Positions 49,080 to 62,087 of a stretch of DNA of 64,000 bases are shown in pieces (positions within the stretch are counted from its first letter, which is position 1; every line of letters starts with the position of its first letter). Location: NCBI GenBank assembly GCA_014925825.1, contig JACGCK010000042.1, forward strand, positions 124,001 through 188,000, written 5' to 3'. Under the pieces are notes generated by a model. The model ran no database searches. It was not told where the DNA came from and was given only the letters and a program-made list of their open reading frames with translations. The position numbers and the translations under genes were made by a program. The DNA is from Pholiota molesta (taxonomy: Eukaryota; Basidiomycota; Agaricomycetes; Agaricales; Strophariaceae).

Positions 49080-49470
49080 TAGCTTATCCAGAATGCAGCT
49101 GATGCATCCGAGGCAGAGCCATACCCGCGATGATACCAGCGCGAAATAAGCAGCCCAGCATCTCAGGGCCGATACATCGACACCCTCCAGCAAAAGGAGT
49201 TCGACTCCGAGATGTCCAAGGCTTCACTCACTTTACCTGGTTGCCAGAGCCAGCAAAACCCACGGCTCAGACGAAGTCGCCGAGAATGAAGATTCCCAGC
49301 CGACACCAAGTCAAAGGTACATACATCTCGGATTCGAACTCCTTTCGACGGGATCGCCCGACGTTTTGGATAAAGACCCAGGAGAACAGACTGGCGACAG
49401 CCCCGACTGGCGAAGAACGCGGAGAAGGGATGCAAGAGGAAGCCGCGAAGATCAAGTCACTCACGCGATA
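49080..49470 (-). pseudogene. Segment B copy of the conserved unidentified exon block
   Basis: It ends AGIIAGMALPRMHQLHSG as in segment A, but the preceding LLL-GGVDV stretch is frameshifted relative to A and one upstream frame has a stop. Confidence 0.35.
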
Positions 49471-50493
49471 CCGCTGATTTTCTTTCCCAATCCGTTGCAA
49501 TGAGCTTCGTCGGACCTTCGACTACAGCTGGGTCGGTGGAATCCACAATTACTTCATAGGTGATGTTTTTGCTCGCTACCCGTAGAAAGAACCTGCTGGA
49601 CAGTGGAGATTCCATGACAGTCGGAGGCAGACAAGGTCACAAGTACGATAAGAGAGGATAATCGTGGATTGCGTCGAAGATTGACAAAGCACCAAGAGAT
49701 ATCATCTACCATCAATGGGGAATGGGATGTTAGTGGATGGTCGACTGGGAATATCGAAGCCTTAGTGACGTGGATCGTGTCAATGCGTGGAAAGCCTTCG
49801 CCGTGTCCTCTGCGTCGATAGCTGGAAATGAATATGATTAGCATAATGGAAGGAAAGTCCGCATAGAGCTTATTTGCACTATATTGGCTGGCGCCTTAGG
49901 AAGCCGAAAGACACTATCGATGATGGAGGGAGCGATGTGAGCGGGAAGCCAAACAGGAATTCCAATCCGGCAAGGGCCGGAGCGTCGGACCGTGGCCTCC
50001 GCCCAGGTGAAGGTACACGTAGGTTGGAGGTACTTAAAGTGTAGCCCATCATACTATAGTAGGGATGGCGAACATTGTGTTGAGCGGGCGAGGGCGAAAA
50101 CGAAGGGATGGTGGGTTATTAATTATTAATTAGCCAGAAAAAGGACTAGAAACAAAAGCAGAGAAAGCGGCCTTTGACTGTGTTCGACATGAGGGGAGCA
50201 TTTCAGAGCATTTCCCAGGTGATACATGGTCCCGCGTCGGCTGTGATATATATATATCAAGCTAGATAGATGTGTTTTTGAGGAGAGGGTCCGAGGGACG
50301 ATGTGATATGTACATTGTTGAGAGATGTGGCTAATGAGCGCCAAAGAATCAACATTAAAGGCGTTGACAAACAAAAAAAAACAAAAAAGAGGCAAGAGCG
50401 AAAGATAGTGGCTAAGATAATAGCGATGGTACGGGGACAATTTATGAGGCGGACGGAATCAACGAGAGCAAATCGAATGTGTACCCGCAGATT

Positions 50494-52123
50494 TCATAGG
50501 GTACCCGCGTCGACGAGCGCCTTCTGTATTATCGACTCCTTCAACGCGTCCTTCACCAGCCGAACATGTATCATGGACATGGAAGTTGCGTCCATCAGAC
50601 TATGCAAAAATTATACACCCCATGAGCAAACCACCGCACCCACGCACAGCGACAAAGGAACTAACTGCGGATAGATTTGCAATCGCGCGCGATTTGTCTG
50701 CGTGAACTTCCCCAAGATGCATCTAGCCGCCCTCTCAAAGTCCGACCCGCCTGTATACTCGGGGAAGCATCGTTCCAGCGGCGCCTTGGGTAGTTTCTTC
50801 TTGAACACGTCAACCTTATTTAGGAACAGGATGATTGACGTCCGCCGAAACCACCTTGAGTTGATGACGCTCTCGAAAAGCGCCAGAGATGCTGACATTC
50901 GGTTCTGTACACCAACACATTATTAGAAGTGACATGGATCATAAAATGAACACCTGCAACGCACTTGGGTCTCGTCCTCCAGCAACACCTGATCATACTC
51001 GCTTAAAGATGCGCAGAAGAACATACTTGTTATGTTCTCAAAGTGATGAATCCACTTCTTCCGCTCGCTATGTTGACTGCCGACTTCGAGCATGCGTACT
51101 CTGGGAGAATTGATAAAAGGTCAAAAAAAAGGGTAGTGTGATTAGCCAAACCTGAGAACAACCAGAAAACCGAGAGGACAAAAGAAATATGATGATGAAA
51201 GTGATGCCCTCCCTCAATCCGTATCGCAATAATAATAGTAATGATGATGATGATAATTACATCGATTGACTCACGGAAAACAACTCATCTGCACCCGTGT
51301 CTCTGTGACGCCGGCGCTCTCCTGATATGCGTGGAGAACGTCGTCCTCATTGGGGAGATAGCCTGGGGAGCCTATCCGCAGGACTTCGGAGAAGAAGCTA
51401 GACGAGAAGGATAAGCAAGAGCAAGAAGATGGGATAGATAGAGTAGGGAAAGAAACAACGTACTAAAGCGCAGAGTCCATGAGGTTGAATTCGCTTGAGT
51501 GCTCCTCCACGATTTTGGTGAAGACAGGGTCCAAATACACCTGGTGGATAGCATCCGCAATTTCAGGCGACAAATTGGGAGGGTGGTTTTGGAGATCCAA
51601 GTGGTAGTCGAGAATCGTATCGGCTAGGCGCTGGGGCGGAGAACGGGTGATATATAGAGCACGTAAGTAAATGGTCAGTATACAGTCTACCACAAATTGA
51701 ACGAGCAAAGAGGGAAATCACAGCAAATAGCGAATGACGCAGAAAAGATAGAGCATAGACTGACCCTATTCTCAAAATCTACACACTCCAACCCAAGTTT
51801 CTTCATATGACCAACGACAGCGTTGGCAGAGTCAAGGACGTTTTTGTGAATAGCAAGGCGGTACGCTGCGAGCTCGGCGTCCGAGAAACCATGTTGGTGA
51901 AGGATCCTCATCTGGTTGACGATGGTCGTCTTTCCCGACTCTCTCGCACCTGGAGAACCGGGAAAGCGTCAGTGCCTGTGGAAAGGAGAAAGGGAAGCGA
52001 CCCGCCTAGGATGAGTATCTTGCATTCGCCCTTGGCTTTTTGTTTGTCCTTCTCGAGCATTCTGTCGATCGCGTTAGAGCGCTTCTTGCCTGAACGGTCT
52101 GTTTGGGATATGCAACCATGCAT
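50494..52123 (-). CDS. Divergent G-protein alpha subunit, copy B
   Basis: The same seven-exon structure holds (52006-52123, 51765-51949, 51464-51630, 51275-51397, 50965-51100, 50666-50904, 50494-50599), again 357 residues and fully open. The P-loop is GARESGKT, so Arg42 is shared with copy A. The switch I position equal to the catalytic Arg is Tyr181 (His in A). Switch II reads [12 protein letters not shown], so the second Gly of the invariant GGQ is Ser206, a position where substitution blocks the activating conformational change in studied G-alphas. NKVD and MDAT are kept. The protein begins MHGC. All exon lengths equal those of copy A, although introns carry indels, which supports recent coding constraint. 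Confidence 0.9.
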
Positions 52124-52846
52124 AGTGCATGTATTTGACTTGTAAGGGTATACAAACCCCTGGGGCCTGATGCGTTGTAACTTATGGGTTCTCGCGAGTT
52201 CAACTTTCCCCGAAAAGTCACCTACGGAAGTGTGAACTTACCCTGTACGTTACGTCAGTTTTTAGCCTTTCTTGAGTTTCTCGGGCAAGTTAGACTTGCT
52301 GATGCTTGACCAAGACTAGCTCTCTCTCTCTGTAATCTCATGGGTCCTCCTGGCTATGCGTAAGGTAGGTGGAAGGTGTGTGGAGGTGGAGGAAACGGAA
52401 AAGGTTGGGGACGATGGTGATGACCAGAGTCGGTTGAGAAGCAGCAATTGAATTGGTTTTCCAATCAATGGGCTGGGTATCAGTGAAAGAAAGAATCCGA
52501 AAAAAGAATTCCAAATTTGAGCGCCGACTCCCGAGCGCTAAGCAGACACCCAATTTAGACTCAATTATGTAAGTTTTCTCTTTTTCGGGCAGACCGCTCG
52601 CCCGCCCTGTCTGCTGGAAGCGAGTAAGGGTTCCCCGGACAACCAAGGATTGCGATGATGGTGTTGTAGCCCAACATTGGCGTAAATATTGCATCGTATT
52701 GTTTTGCGATCTGTAACTCGATTTTACATAATGTTATCCAAGCACTCCTAACGATGTTATCTAGACATCGCAAACACGACTGCTCCTATGGTCATCATCC
52801 AACTTGAAGCAGAGGCGGAGCTGTTGAATCCAGAGGACACTGTTTG
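52124..52846. other. Intergenic: G-alpha B 5' flank and peroxidase B 3' flank
   Basis: It is the duplicate of 10,576-11,297. Just beyond the peroxidase stop lies unread sequence matching the hydrophobic C-terminal tail of copy C. Confidence 0.5.
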
Positions 52847-55005
52847 TCATTGCGTCGCCGTAGGCGCTGTGGTCGAGGTAAGGCCAGTGGGTATCGAAGC
52901 CAGCGTAGTCACTGAAACGGACGCGACAAATGGGACAAGGATCGAGCCTGGCCCAGCAACATTGCCTCTGATATAGTCCGCCATGTATGTGGTATTGTTG
53001 TTCCCCACCACCTCCAGGTCTAGCGTCAGCGAACGCCCGGAATCCACGATGTTACCGAAGTAGTAGGCGTAACCGTCAACAAGCACGCCTGTCTGGTTGT
53101 GCTGCAGTGGGACCGTGTAGTTGAGTGCGACAGGGTAGGTATCGGAGGTGTAGCCGAACATAGTGGCTTTGGTGACCTCGATATCAGTGCGTATCTATTC
53201 GTAATAGCGTCAGTAATGGGGTACCGGTCCTATGTTAATATCTAGCGCAGACAGCGTACCCCAGTCACAAAGGTAAAGTTTTGCTTTTGCAGAGATCCGG
53301 CACCAATGACCGTGCTCGACCCGAGTTCATATACAGAGATCACTCCGTCTTGCGGGAAAAGATACCCATCGCCACCGTTATCGAGCGTCTGCGGACCCGA
53401 ACCGTCATGGTCATCAAGCACGAACCAGAACTTCCCTATGGACTGGTTCGCGGTTATAGGCACGGAAATACCGTAGGTATCCAGCGCGATATTCGCAGGC
53501 ACGAGAAGAGGCGAGGAAACCAGAGCGCCCGTCGCGGTGAAGTTGGATGCCACATTCGCGGAGCCTCCAGCGCAGTCCTGGAACTGCCCCCTTCGATCGC
53601 ACCAGAATAAACTAATCGTACGGCCTTCTGGAACAGGTTTATCCGCTGAACGAGAGAGCTTGTATTGGAAATGTAAATCATTCGTATGCAGTAGTGAGGA
53701 AGATGACACTTACGCGCAAGGATGTTATGAATAAGAGCTGCGAATCGACGACCGTGATTAGGGCTTGTCTGACTTTGACGGGGAGAAGCTCAATTTCTTC
53801 AGTCAGTTGCGTATCGGAGGGTACAGTGTTCAACATGCGCTCTATCATCGTCGCGCATGTATCTGCGAACGACGTCGGCGAAGCAAGACTATCGAATGCA
53901 TTAGATCAACAATATGGCTTCAAAAGAAGTGAGGCCTACCTTTTCATCGTCACGTTCCCATCGCTCGAGAATATTCTCAGATCTGAGGCAAAGCTGACAT
54001 TCGACGCCGGTACCACGAGCGGATTCTGCGTCGTCCCGTCCAAATACTCCGTAATTCTGCCCAACCAGCCATATCAGCTTCTGGTCGTCGCTAACGCGAA
54101 ACACAAAGCAAAGCGCGAGGCGCACTCACATAGCAGTATCAAACTGCGTCGTCGTATCGAAATCCGCCAGCGCCACCCCACTCGCTTCCGACGCATTGGG
54201 CTTGACGACCTCCGGGAAGTCGACGCTCCGCACGCCGCCAATCGTGTGCCCGCACGCGACGAGCTGGATCATCTCCGTCGCGTTGAACCCCTGCAGACGG
54301 AACTTCTCCACGTGCGTCGCCAGCGTCTGGTTCGGCTCGGGCACGCCAGGCAGACCGGGGCCCGCAGCGTCTTTGCGCCCGCCTCGGAATTTCAGCGCGG
54401 GCCCGCCGCACGCGGCGATCGACCAGGTCGCTCCGAAGGCGATGACGTCGGCGCCTGGTGAGCTGGATGAGCGCACGGTTTGATATGGATGTGCGAGGGA
54501 CTCACGAGAGACGTGTTTCGTTGCGGACCCAATGAAGTCCGCGGCCGTCAGCACCTGGCCGGTCCCCACATTCTGCGGGTGTAGCATCCACGTCAATTCC
54601 TTTTCACAATAGACATCGACTGCCTGACGCGTACCTCCGGCCTGTCCAGCTCGTAGAATATCGACGCATCGAGCCCACCCGTCCCATCCGTAATATTATG
54701 CGTCGCCATATCATGATACGCCTAAACACCCCACGATGCAATCAGCTCCAATCCCATGTGTATATCATGCACAAAAACGCGCTCACAAAACGAAGCCACT
54801 GTGCACCAACACTGCTCAGGGGGTCACCGCGCATCCTACAGCCAGCCACCAGATCCGACACCGTATTTCCGACGCGGTTGTCGCCGCCCTCCCACAGAAA
54901 GCTCTCCAGCGAGTCGTACTGGGGCGACGGCCATTGATATCCATGCGTTAGTCCGGAGGATGCGACCACCAGCCATGCGGTGAAGAGTGGAAGTCGTTGA
55001 TGCAT
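52847..55005 (-). CDS. Secreted plant-type haem peroxidase, copy B
   Basis: Eight exons (54787-55005, 54635-54721, 54506-54572, 54130-54454, 53940-54056, 53714-53888, 53260-53658, 52847-53194) give 578 residues. Two extra residues (in LQKQNFT) come from a 6-nt insertion in exon 7. Signal peptide, distal WLRFAYHDM, proximal ACGHTIGGV and the glycosylation-rich C-terminal region match copy A. It ends at the same stop (CAA-TGA), before the unread tail. All other exon lengths are identical to copy A. Confidence 0.85.
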
Positions 55006-55097
55006 CAGTGAGCGTAGATCGATGGATAGAGAGGGCAGAGCAACCACTCTTCCTGATCGTCGAGGTAAGTGTGAGGTTGAGAAGATTTGCGGCAGCC

Positions 55098-55105
55098 CTT
55101 AAATA
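55098..55105 (-). promoter_or_regulatory. TATA-like box of peroxidase B
   Basis: TATTTAAG on the minus strand, 93 bp before the start codon, identical in position to copy A. Confidence 0.5.
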
Positions 55106-56059
55106 CCTCTCATAACCGGGGTATAATTTCCGATAACCAGAGCTTGATGTCAATGTATGGGCGTCAAAAGCATGAAGCGACCGCCTAAGCAGCAAAGGAA
55201 ATGATATGCCACAAATCGCCATTAACGCAGTCCCGACCATGATAGACCGTAATGCAGTATTAGAAGAGCTAAGACTTTCACGGCCCGCTCTCAGCAGTAC
55301 ATCATACATTCACTAAGCGCAAAAAGTGAGATTCAGACAGATACATCCAAAAAGACACATACTATTTGTCGCTATGTGAACCCTTCGTGATCATCCAGCT
55401 CGAAGGCCTGATGCGAAGGATCTCCTGCTTTACGCGGTAAGAAACGGGCGCCGTCGCACCTGTATATAATATTGCGTTGTTAAACACATCTTACGGCCTC
55501 GACCAGCCGCACACTACCACCGCTGCAGAGCAACCAACGCGGGCTTGAAAGAGCGCGATGAGAACACTGGAAAGACCATATGGCTGCTCATGGTGTTTCA
55601 GTTTGGTGCGAGTATAAGAAGAAATTTCAAAGGATCGCACATACAAGAGCAATCCGAGAAGCTCGCGATTACATAAGAGTCACTTCGTTCAGGGAACAAA
55701 CAAATGAAACTGGGTACTCATATTTCAGAGTCAAGATCCTCTGACTATTTGCACGCAATGCGCCGTTACGAATCCATGGGAGGCGTTAGGAGGCGTTCCA
55801 GAATTCGAGCAAGCAGGAAGGCGACAAATAACTCCAGCGAAATCATGAACGACGCAGCAGCAGCCACCTGGGCCCATCCAGTACCGCAGCCTAACACCCT
55901 GGATCAGACTATTCAGAGCGCAAATGAAGGCGACAGCGAGAAGAGATGTGGCATACGACCTGGCAAGTCTTGCGGCCTGAGCTATGAGCCGGGAACTTGT
56001 CGTCCGTGCAGGACGTCTTGTTGCGACGCCCCAAGTTCATAGAGGCATCTAACAACATA

Positions 56060-57740
56060 TGCATTCATGGGCGCCATATACATCCCTCTGATCGAGCTTG
56101 TATCCGACAACGCGCCTCCGTCCTACAATCTCTCTAATCTATAACAACTCCAATTAGCCCCTCCGTAAGAACTACGACGACAACACGAACGCACCTTGAA
56201 GAGCCCGCACGCCTGCAGCCCGTGCACGCCAATCCTCCCGACTTCGCCGTTCGTCAAGAGGCGGGAAATGTAACTGGGCGAGCGGAGTTGGTGTGCGAAG
56301 TCGGAAGCCGAAAGGTTCTATAGATGAAGGTCAATGGAGGGTCGACGTAGGGGGTGATATGACCCGCCTACGTGCAATGCGGATACGTTCCGACCGCGCG
56401 TCGCGCGTCCTCCTCAGGGCATACGTTCTCCCATCCTTCAAGAGGCGGGGGCAAGGCCCTCCGCGTTGTGTCCACAGCTCCGCCAGGTATGTGATCTCCC
56501 TTCCCCACGCATGTATTTCGCGAGACGCCCTGGAGGGTACGCATAACGAAAGGTACGCTATGAGAAAATCGTTCATTGATTGTAATTTTAAAGCTTGGCG
56601 ACCCGTTGACACGAACGTACCTATTCCGAGTTCAGGATCCCTTGTCTGCTCACCACCTCGCCAGTTCGTCGAACGAAGACCATTGCCATGGTCGTGCTCG
56701 ATGACGCCAAAGGGCAGTAGACCAAAAGGGCAGTAGGAGAATGGCGGGCAGTAGACCAATAGAAATCTAGTGAAGAACGGTTTGGAGCGTGGTTGCACAA
56801 TAGTTGAAGTTCAGGCCCTGGTAAGCGCCAAGTAAGTACAATATGTCTCTGCCATATATTCGGAGAACGTACTTGAGCTCTCCGTCTACATATTCGTTGG
56901 TAACGACTTGTAGATGCGAGTCGAGGCGACGGGCATGGGTTCTTGAGGACGATTCCTTGATGCTCGCGTTCCACTGCAGCATTGTGTGGCCGTTCATTGG
57001 AAGTCGTACGAGGTTCGTCTGCCGTTTTGGGAAGAGGGTTTTATGGATACTCGGTGCCCGATAAACTACAAAAAGCGTGGAGGTAGGTATTGATATCTGG
57101 GCAGTATGGGATAGCTCACTATGTATTCCTCTGCCAGCGCCAGATGACGCGCTCTTTCGAAAGTGTGCACGGCCGCTGGAGCTGCGCAGCACAATCTTCG
57201 ACATCAGGTCATTGTGTTTTCTTTTTGGTTGTGGTTACAGTTCTGTCGCGTTCCTTCGTAAATGGTTCTCGATAGCGTGAGTAATGGGGGTGACAAGGAC
57301 GGGAGCTACGGTGCGTGGGGCTCCAAAGGCGAATCGTGGCCGCGTGTCAGTGCTAGTGGCGTAGGTTGGGATGCTCTCAATATATAGATCGTGCACCACT
57401 GCGACGCCGTCAACAAATACAATGCTCGCATCCGCTCCTTCTCCTAGGGCGTCATGCACTAAGGCACAGCGGATTCATGGCCAAGATTGGCATCCTCGTG
57501 GGTGCACTTGGAAAATCGGGGCGATGGACAACAGCGCCGCCATATACGCGACTGGTCGTTCCTGTGTTCATGAGGTGCTGTAAGAATAATATGTCGGGCA
57601 GGAAAGAAAGAGGTGTGGTGCCGGTGAGGAGTTGAGATTGCGAAATGGTGGTTGTGTGGGCAGAACGAGGTCGAGCTGGTCCCTTGGAGTATGTACTGGT
57701 TGACGCGGTCTCCCCGGTCCGAAAGTTCACACGTGCTCTC
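56060..57740 (-). pseudogene. Family R locus, copy 3
   Basis: It is the counterpart of 14,455-16,150, with the shared donors near 57,115 (GTGAGCTATC) and 56,870 (GTACGTTCTC). It contains about 450 bp (57,190-57,640) absent from copy 1. Within that, a minus frame (57,235-57,459) is open for 74 residues and includes DTRPRFAFGAPRTVAPV. A similar block occurs in copy 4 near 61,720, so copy 1 probably lost it. The function is unknown. Confidence 0.4.
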
Positions 57741-57920
57741 CTGCCGTGACACGATGAATCGAATCGAGTTTCCCGCTCACTTTCACGATACTCACAATCC
57801 GATAAAGCTCGCAATCAATAACCTGATCTTCAACGCAAAACAAAGATTCATAAACCATAATCTACTGTACGCTACACCCTCAAGACCTCAAGGCCTCAAG
57901 CTCAAGGTTCAATCTACCTC

Positions 57921-59747
57921 TCAATCTACCTCTAGATCTATTACCTCTACCCTGATTTGCTCGCGAAACGTGCTGTCATTCTCTGGGTTCCAGCATACCC
58001 CAATCGACTCTGGTGGTACCCGCAATCCAACGCGCAGTTCTTCGTTTACCCTCTTTGCGTACGCCTCTTTCCTTTTCCTCTCCTTGTCTTTGACCGCCTT
58101 CGGCGTATAGGCAATCGCGTTGACCTTGATGACCCCGTTTTTGTTTTTTGGTAGGCCAGTTTGCGGCACATAAGGCATTGCCCATGGCCCTTCAGGGTCG
58201 ACGACGGCTGGGATGGGCGGATTTCTGACGCGTGGGGACTTTTTGGCGGTGAGCGTTTCGTTTTCTTCTTTGGCTCGGCCGCGTCGCGTCTTGCCTGCAG
58301 CGATGGTCCTGTCTTCGCCTTCTTCCTCCTATATCCAAACGCTGTGGCGGTCGCCCCTAGTCAGAGACGGTTCTCAGGACCCCTCCAGCGTCAGCACGAC
58401 TTTATCAAGAGAGGGTTGATCACAAAATTCACCTTTGATCCATTGTCGATTGAGAATGGTTATTCTAGAGGACGTCGTCGTCGTTGTCGGAGCGCTTCCG
58501 CTTTCCGGCTGTGGCGGCAGGATCTAATTCATAATTTTGTCCGGTTAACCCCCTCTCGTAAAAGGGAGTTGACCGTCGTGGTCCTGTAACGGACCGTTCT
58601 TCTGCAAATTAGTCAACGCCAGATCTGCCTATCATTGCAATGATCGACTTACCAGCGATAGTTTGGGAGTAAGTGGGGCATAGATGATAGCTATTTAGCC
58701 CATCTTCGTTGGCCACTTGGTACGCGTAACGTGGCGCAGCAGGAGGATATGCCCCTATAGCGGAGGTGAGTCCATATTCAAACCATGACACTTATCTAAT
58801 AAGTAGACTCACCACCAGTTGGCGTCGCCTGATGGGTGAACGCCCTCTCGTATGAGAAAGCTGGCGGTACTAGTCCTGTAAAGGGCTGGTCTTCTGTAAT
58901 TATATCAGCACTACTCCGTCTGTCACTGCATAGATTGACTTACGAGCCAGGTTTGCATAGTAGGTGGGGCTCGCACCCCCGACACCGTCTACTTGATGCG
59001 CATACCCGTTGTAGCTATCCACCCCGTAGTTGTTGGGGTATGAATCATGCGCCGCAGCCGGTGGACATGGTGCTACAGTGGAGGTGAGTCCGTACTTGAA
59101 CACCGTCAATTTCCTGGTAGACTTACCCCCGATTGGCGACGCGAAGGGCATCCCCATCAGCCGTATCTCCTGCGCGGAGTCCCAGCGCTGCGCAACGTCG
59201 TACGGCGCCGATCCTATCCCATCAAGTCAAGGAAGAGTCAGCCCTGTCCTCTACGGATACGACGTTATCACGTACCCTTCCTCGAGAGCGCGCCATGTCG
59301 GAAGAGGGAAGGGAATGATGATGAGCAACAGTTATCGGTTTTTTATACATACTCAATCCCGTACCTGCCAACACCTGGGAGTCATCCCAGACTATCGGTT
59401 CGAGCTCCTTCATCGAGGCTCCGCCATCCGCATGAAATGGTCCCGGCCTTTCGTATTCGTATTCCTCGATGATCTCGGGAAGCGGCGGATATTCTATAAT
59501 ACAACCAGGTCAGTACCATAAAATGGTCCCGGCCTTTCGTATTCGTATTCCTCGATGATCTCGGGAAGCGGCGGATATTCTATAATACAATCAGGTCAGT
59601 ATCTGTCCCATGTGCCCTATGAAATCATGTACTTACGGTACGGCTCCAGGCACATCCCCCTGAACATCGCTTCCTCTTCCTCCACTGAGATCCAGTTGCG
59701 ATCAGTGGTATCATAGGCGGGTTCTGGTGCGATGTAGGGTGGGGGAG
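57921..59747 (-). pseudogene. Modular pseudogene P5 (family P)
   Basis: Recognisable exons: 59637-59747, 59365-59493, 59127-59213, 58944-59072, 58813-58893, 58653-58754, 58433-58601 and 57921-58328. The first two exons, with the start codon, are missing. One short exon has lost its acceptor near 59,300. Exon 58433-58601 has a TAG where P1 reads VVEN. The last exon is frameshifted near 58,235, before PYVPQTGLPKNKNG. These lesions make a full-length product unlikely, although the module frames between them are still open. Confidence 0.8.
59435..59606. repeat. 86-bp tandem duplication in P5
   Basis: AAATGGTCCCGGCC starts at 59,435 and again at 59,521, with about 82 of 86 positions in common. 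It duplicates the 5' part of one exon together with its acceptor. Confidence 0.9.
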
Positions 59748-60599
59748 CTGTACGGATTCATTAACTCATCGTCAAATCTTTGGGTTCTTGCTTTTGATAA
59801 AGAAATCGCGATGAACGTGTGTAGTAACTTAGCACTAAGTAAATCGTCGAGTGTCTTGAAGACGTAGCATGAAGAAGGAATGGCAAGGGCAAGATGAATG
59901 ACATGCTTCCGCGGTGTACTCATATGCAGTGCATTCAGCGGTGCGGAAATGGCTGCTTTGCATGGTATAAGTTTGGCCTTTGGCCGTGCTGAGCTCAGTA
60001 TATGGGTATAAAATCCTCGTGGATAGTGTACATATACAACGTTGCGGGTAGATCTCTGATCATGATTAGACTTGCAAGGACATGCGTTTCGTACGTGTCA
60101 TAAGCTGTCAATTGGACCCACACTCCAAAATTGGATCGTTGTCCTCTTTCGCCCAGGATGAGAAAAGGCACTGCATGACACTATGAGCATTGAATAGCTT
60201 TACACGACAAGTTCGCGCGCTGAATTGGGTTAAGTATCTCGATTAATTGTACGGGTCTATCTACACCCACGAGCCCTGAGTAACGCGCGATTACAAAATG
60301 AACTGCAGCACAATAAAGCAGACACAGTCGCAGTCAACAGTACACCCCCGATGGACGACATCAACACCGATTCCAAGCAACTACGGTTCCCAGAACAACC
60401 CGCCGAGAATCTCTCGCAGATAGGGTTGAAGGGTAATGATGATCGTACGCGAGGGAAATTTTCATTACAGGCGGGCGCCAAGACAGGAGTGTACCACATC
60501 GGAAAGCACAGTTCAAAGGCCACGGAGAAGATCGCCATATAACCGAGAGAGTCAACCGAAACTTCATAGCTCGTGTCGTTCCTGACTAGCGAGCTTGTT

Positions 60600-61930
60600 C
60601 ATGTCCAGATAGCCATGAATACGGAGCGTACTGCGCGTGCCCTTCTAGTGGCAGGTAGAGGCAGACCAATATTTCGATGTAGCGGCTGGCGCTCATCATA
60701 CGTGAGATGACGCCTAGCTGACGCGAGAGGTTGTACGGGAATAGCTCGAATTGTTGTGATCAGTACGCTCGAACGCAGGGGCATCAGGCGAGGACGATGC
60801 CAGCGCGATGGGACTACGAGCATGATAACATCCAAGTCAGCAGTAATTTGGCAAAATGGGGGGAAGTCACATTAGATCATCGAATTCGCCTGCCAGCAGC
60901 AGCCAACTAGGCCTTCCCCGGCATCCCACGGTCCCGCTCGAAAACACTCGTCCAGATGCTGCTGTCTGTGGCGCTCGTTATCGATCGCTGGGTGGGTGAT
61001 GCCAATTGGGCGCGACGATTGGGGTAGAATATAGGACGGAGACGGAGTTAGGTGGTCCGTAGGTGAGTCTTAAGGGGGTGGTCGTGGCGTTGATGGATCA
61101 GCTAAGGTCGGCTGCACGCGGACAGTGGGTGAGATTTGACGATGGGCTAAGTCGGCCTCGGATGTTGGAATAGAAGTGATTCTGTCGGCGTATGCGTTGT
61201 TTCCGTCTACTGTGAGACCGAGATGATGTTCATATAAGTACATACTCTATGACATTGCTGTGACATGTATTTAGAGAACGTACTTGAGCAAACCACCTCG
61301 ATATTCGCTGGAACTATACTTCCATGACCTGCTTGACGTTCCGTCTATTGGCGTTGAGGTGGCGAGCGGGCTCGTTGATGACCAGTTCTTGATACTCGCT
61401 TTCCGTCGCGTGCCTGCGCGGGACGACATGTATGAATACGTCTGACAATCAGAGTATGAAGAGGGTGTCGTAGCCACTCTATGCCCAAATATACTAATGA
61501 AAAGCTTCAAGGTAAATGTTTTTTTCTGAGCAGTACGGGATAACTCACTGTGAATTCGTTTGCCAGCAACACATAACGCCTCCCGCGGTGCCCGATTCGA
61601 ATATATCTACGATGACTTGAGCTAGATAGCATGATCTTGGGTGGCATTGTCATGGAGTTGTGCTCCTGTTTGCGGTGCTGGTGCCATCGCGGCCGCTTGA
61701 ATTCTCGATGGCGAGGTGGCCCACGGAAGGGACCCAAAGCGAGTGGTAGCCGCGTGATGGTAACAATGGTACAGATTTGAATGCGGCTGCAAATAAGTAC
61801 AGACCGTGCAAAAAAAAAAACAGAAACCCAGTGAGAACGATTGGAGGTGGTATATGAAGAGAACATGTTGATGTTCCGTTCGCCGTTAGTTTGCTGTCGC
61901 GGGTTCCTCGGTCCGAACCCTCACAAGCGT
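60600..61930 (-). pseudogene. Family R locus, copy 4 (partial)
   Basis: It shares SSVLITTIR text (60,740-60,790) with copy 2 at 23,270 and the donors GTACGTTCTC (near 61,280) and GTGAGTTATC (near 61,545). The 3' part present in the other copies is missing. Confidence 0.35.
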
Positions 61931-62087
61931 CTAATTAGACCGGCCCGACCATCACATGCCCATCGATTTTCCCGCTCACTTTCACGCTGATGCCCGATAT
62001 CATTCACAATCCGATAAAGCTCAAATCCGTATCCTGATCTTCGACGCAAAAAAGTTCACAAAACATTATCTACTGTACACTGTACCC

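Noticed and set aside
49325..49350. GGATTCGAAC-like stretch suggesting a tRNA T-arm
   Set aside because: No acceptor-stem pairing or anticodon arm can be built around it, and the segment A counterpart lacks the motif.
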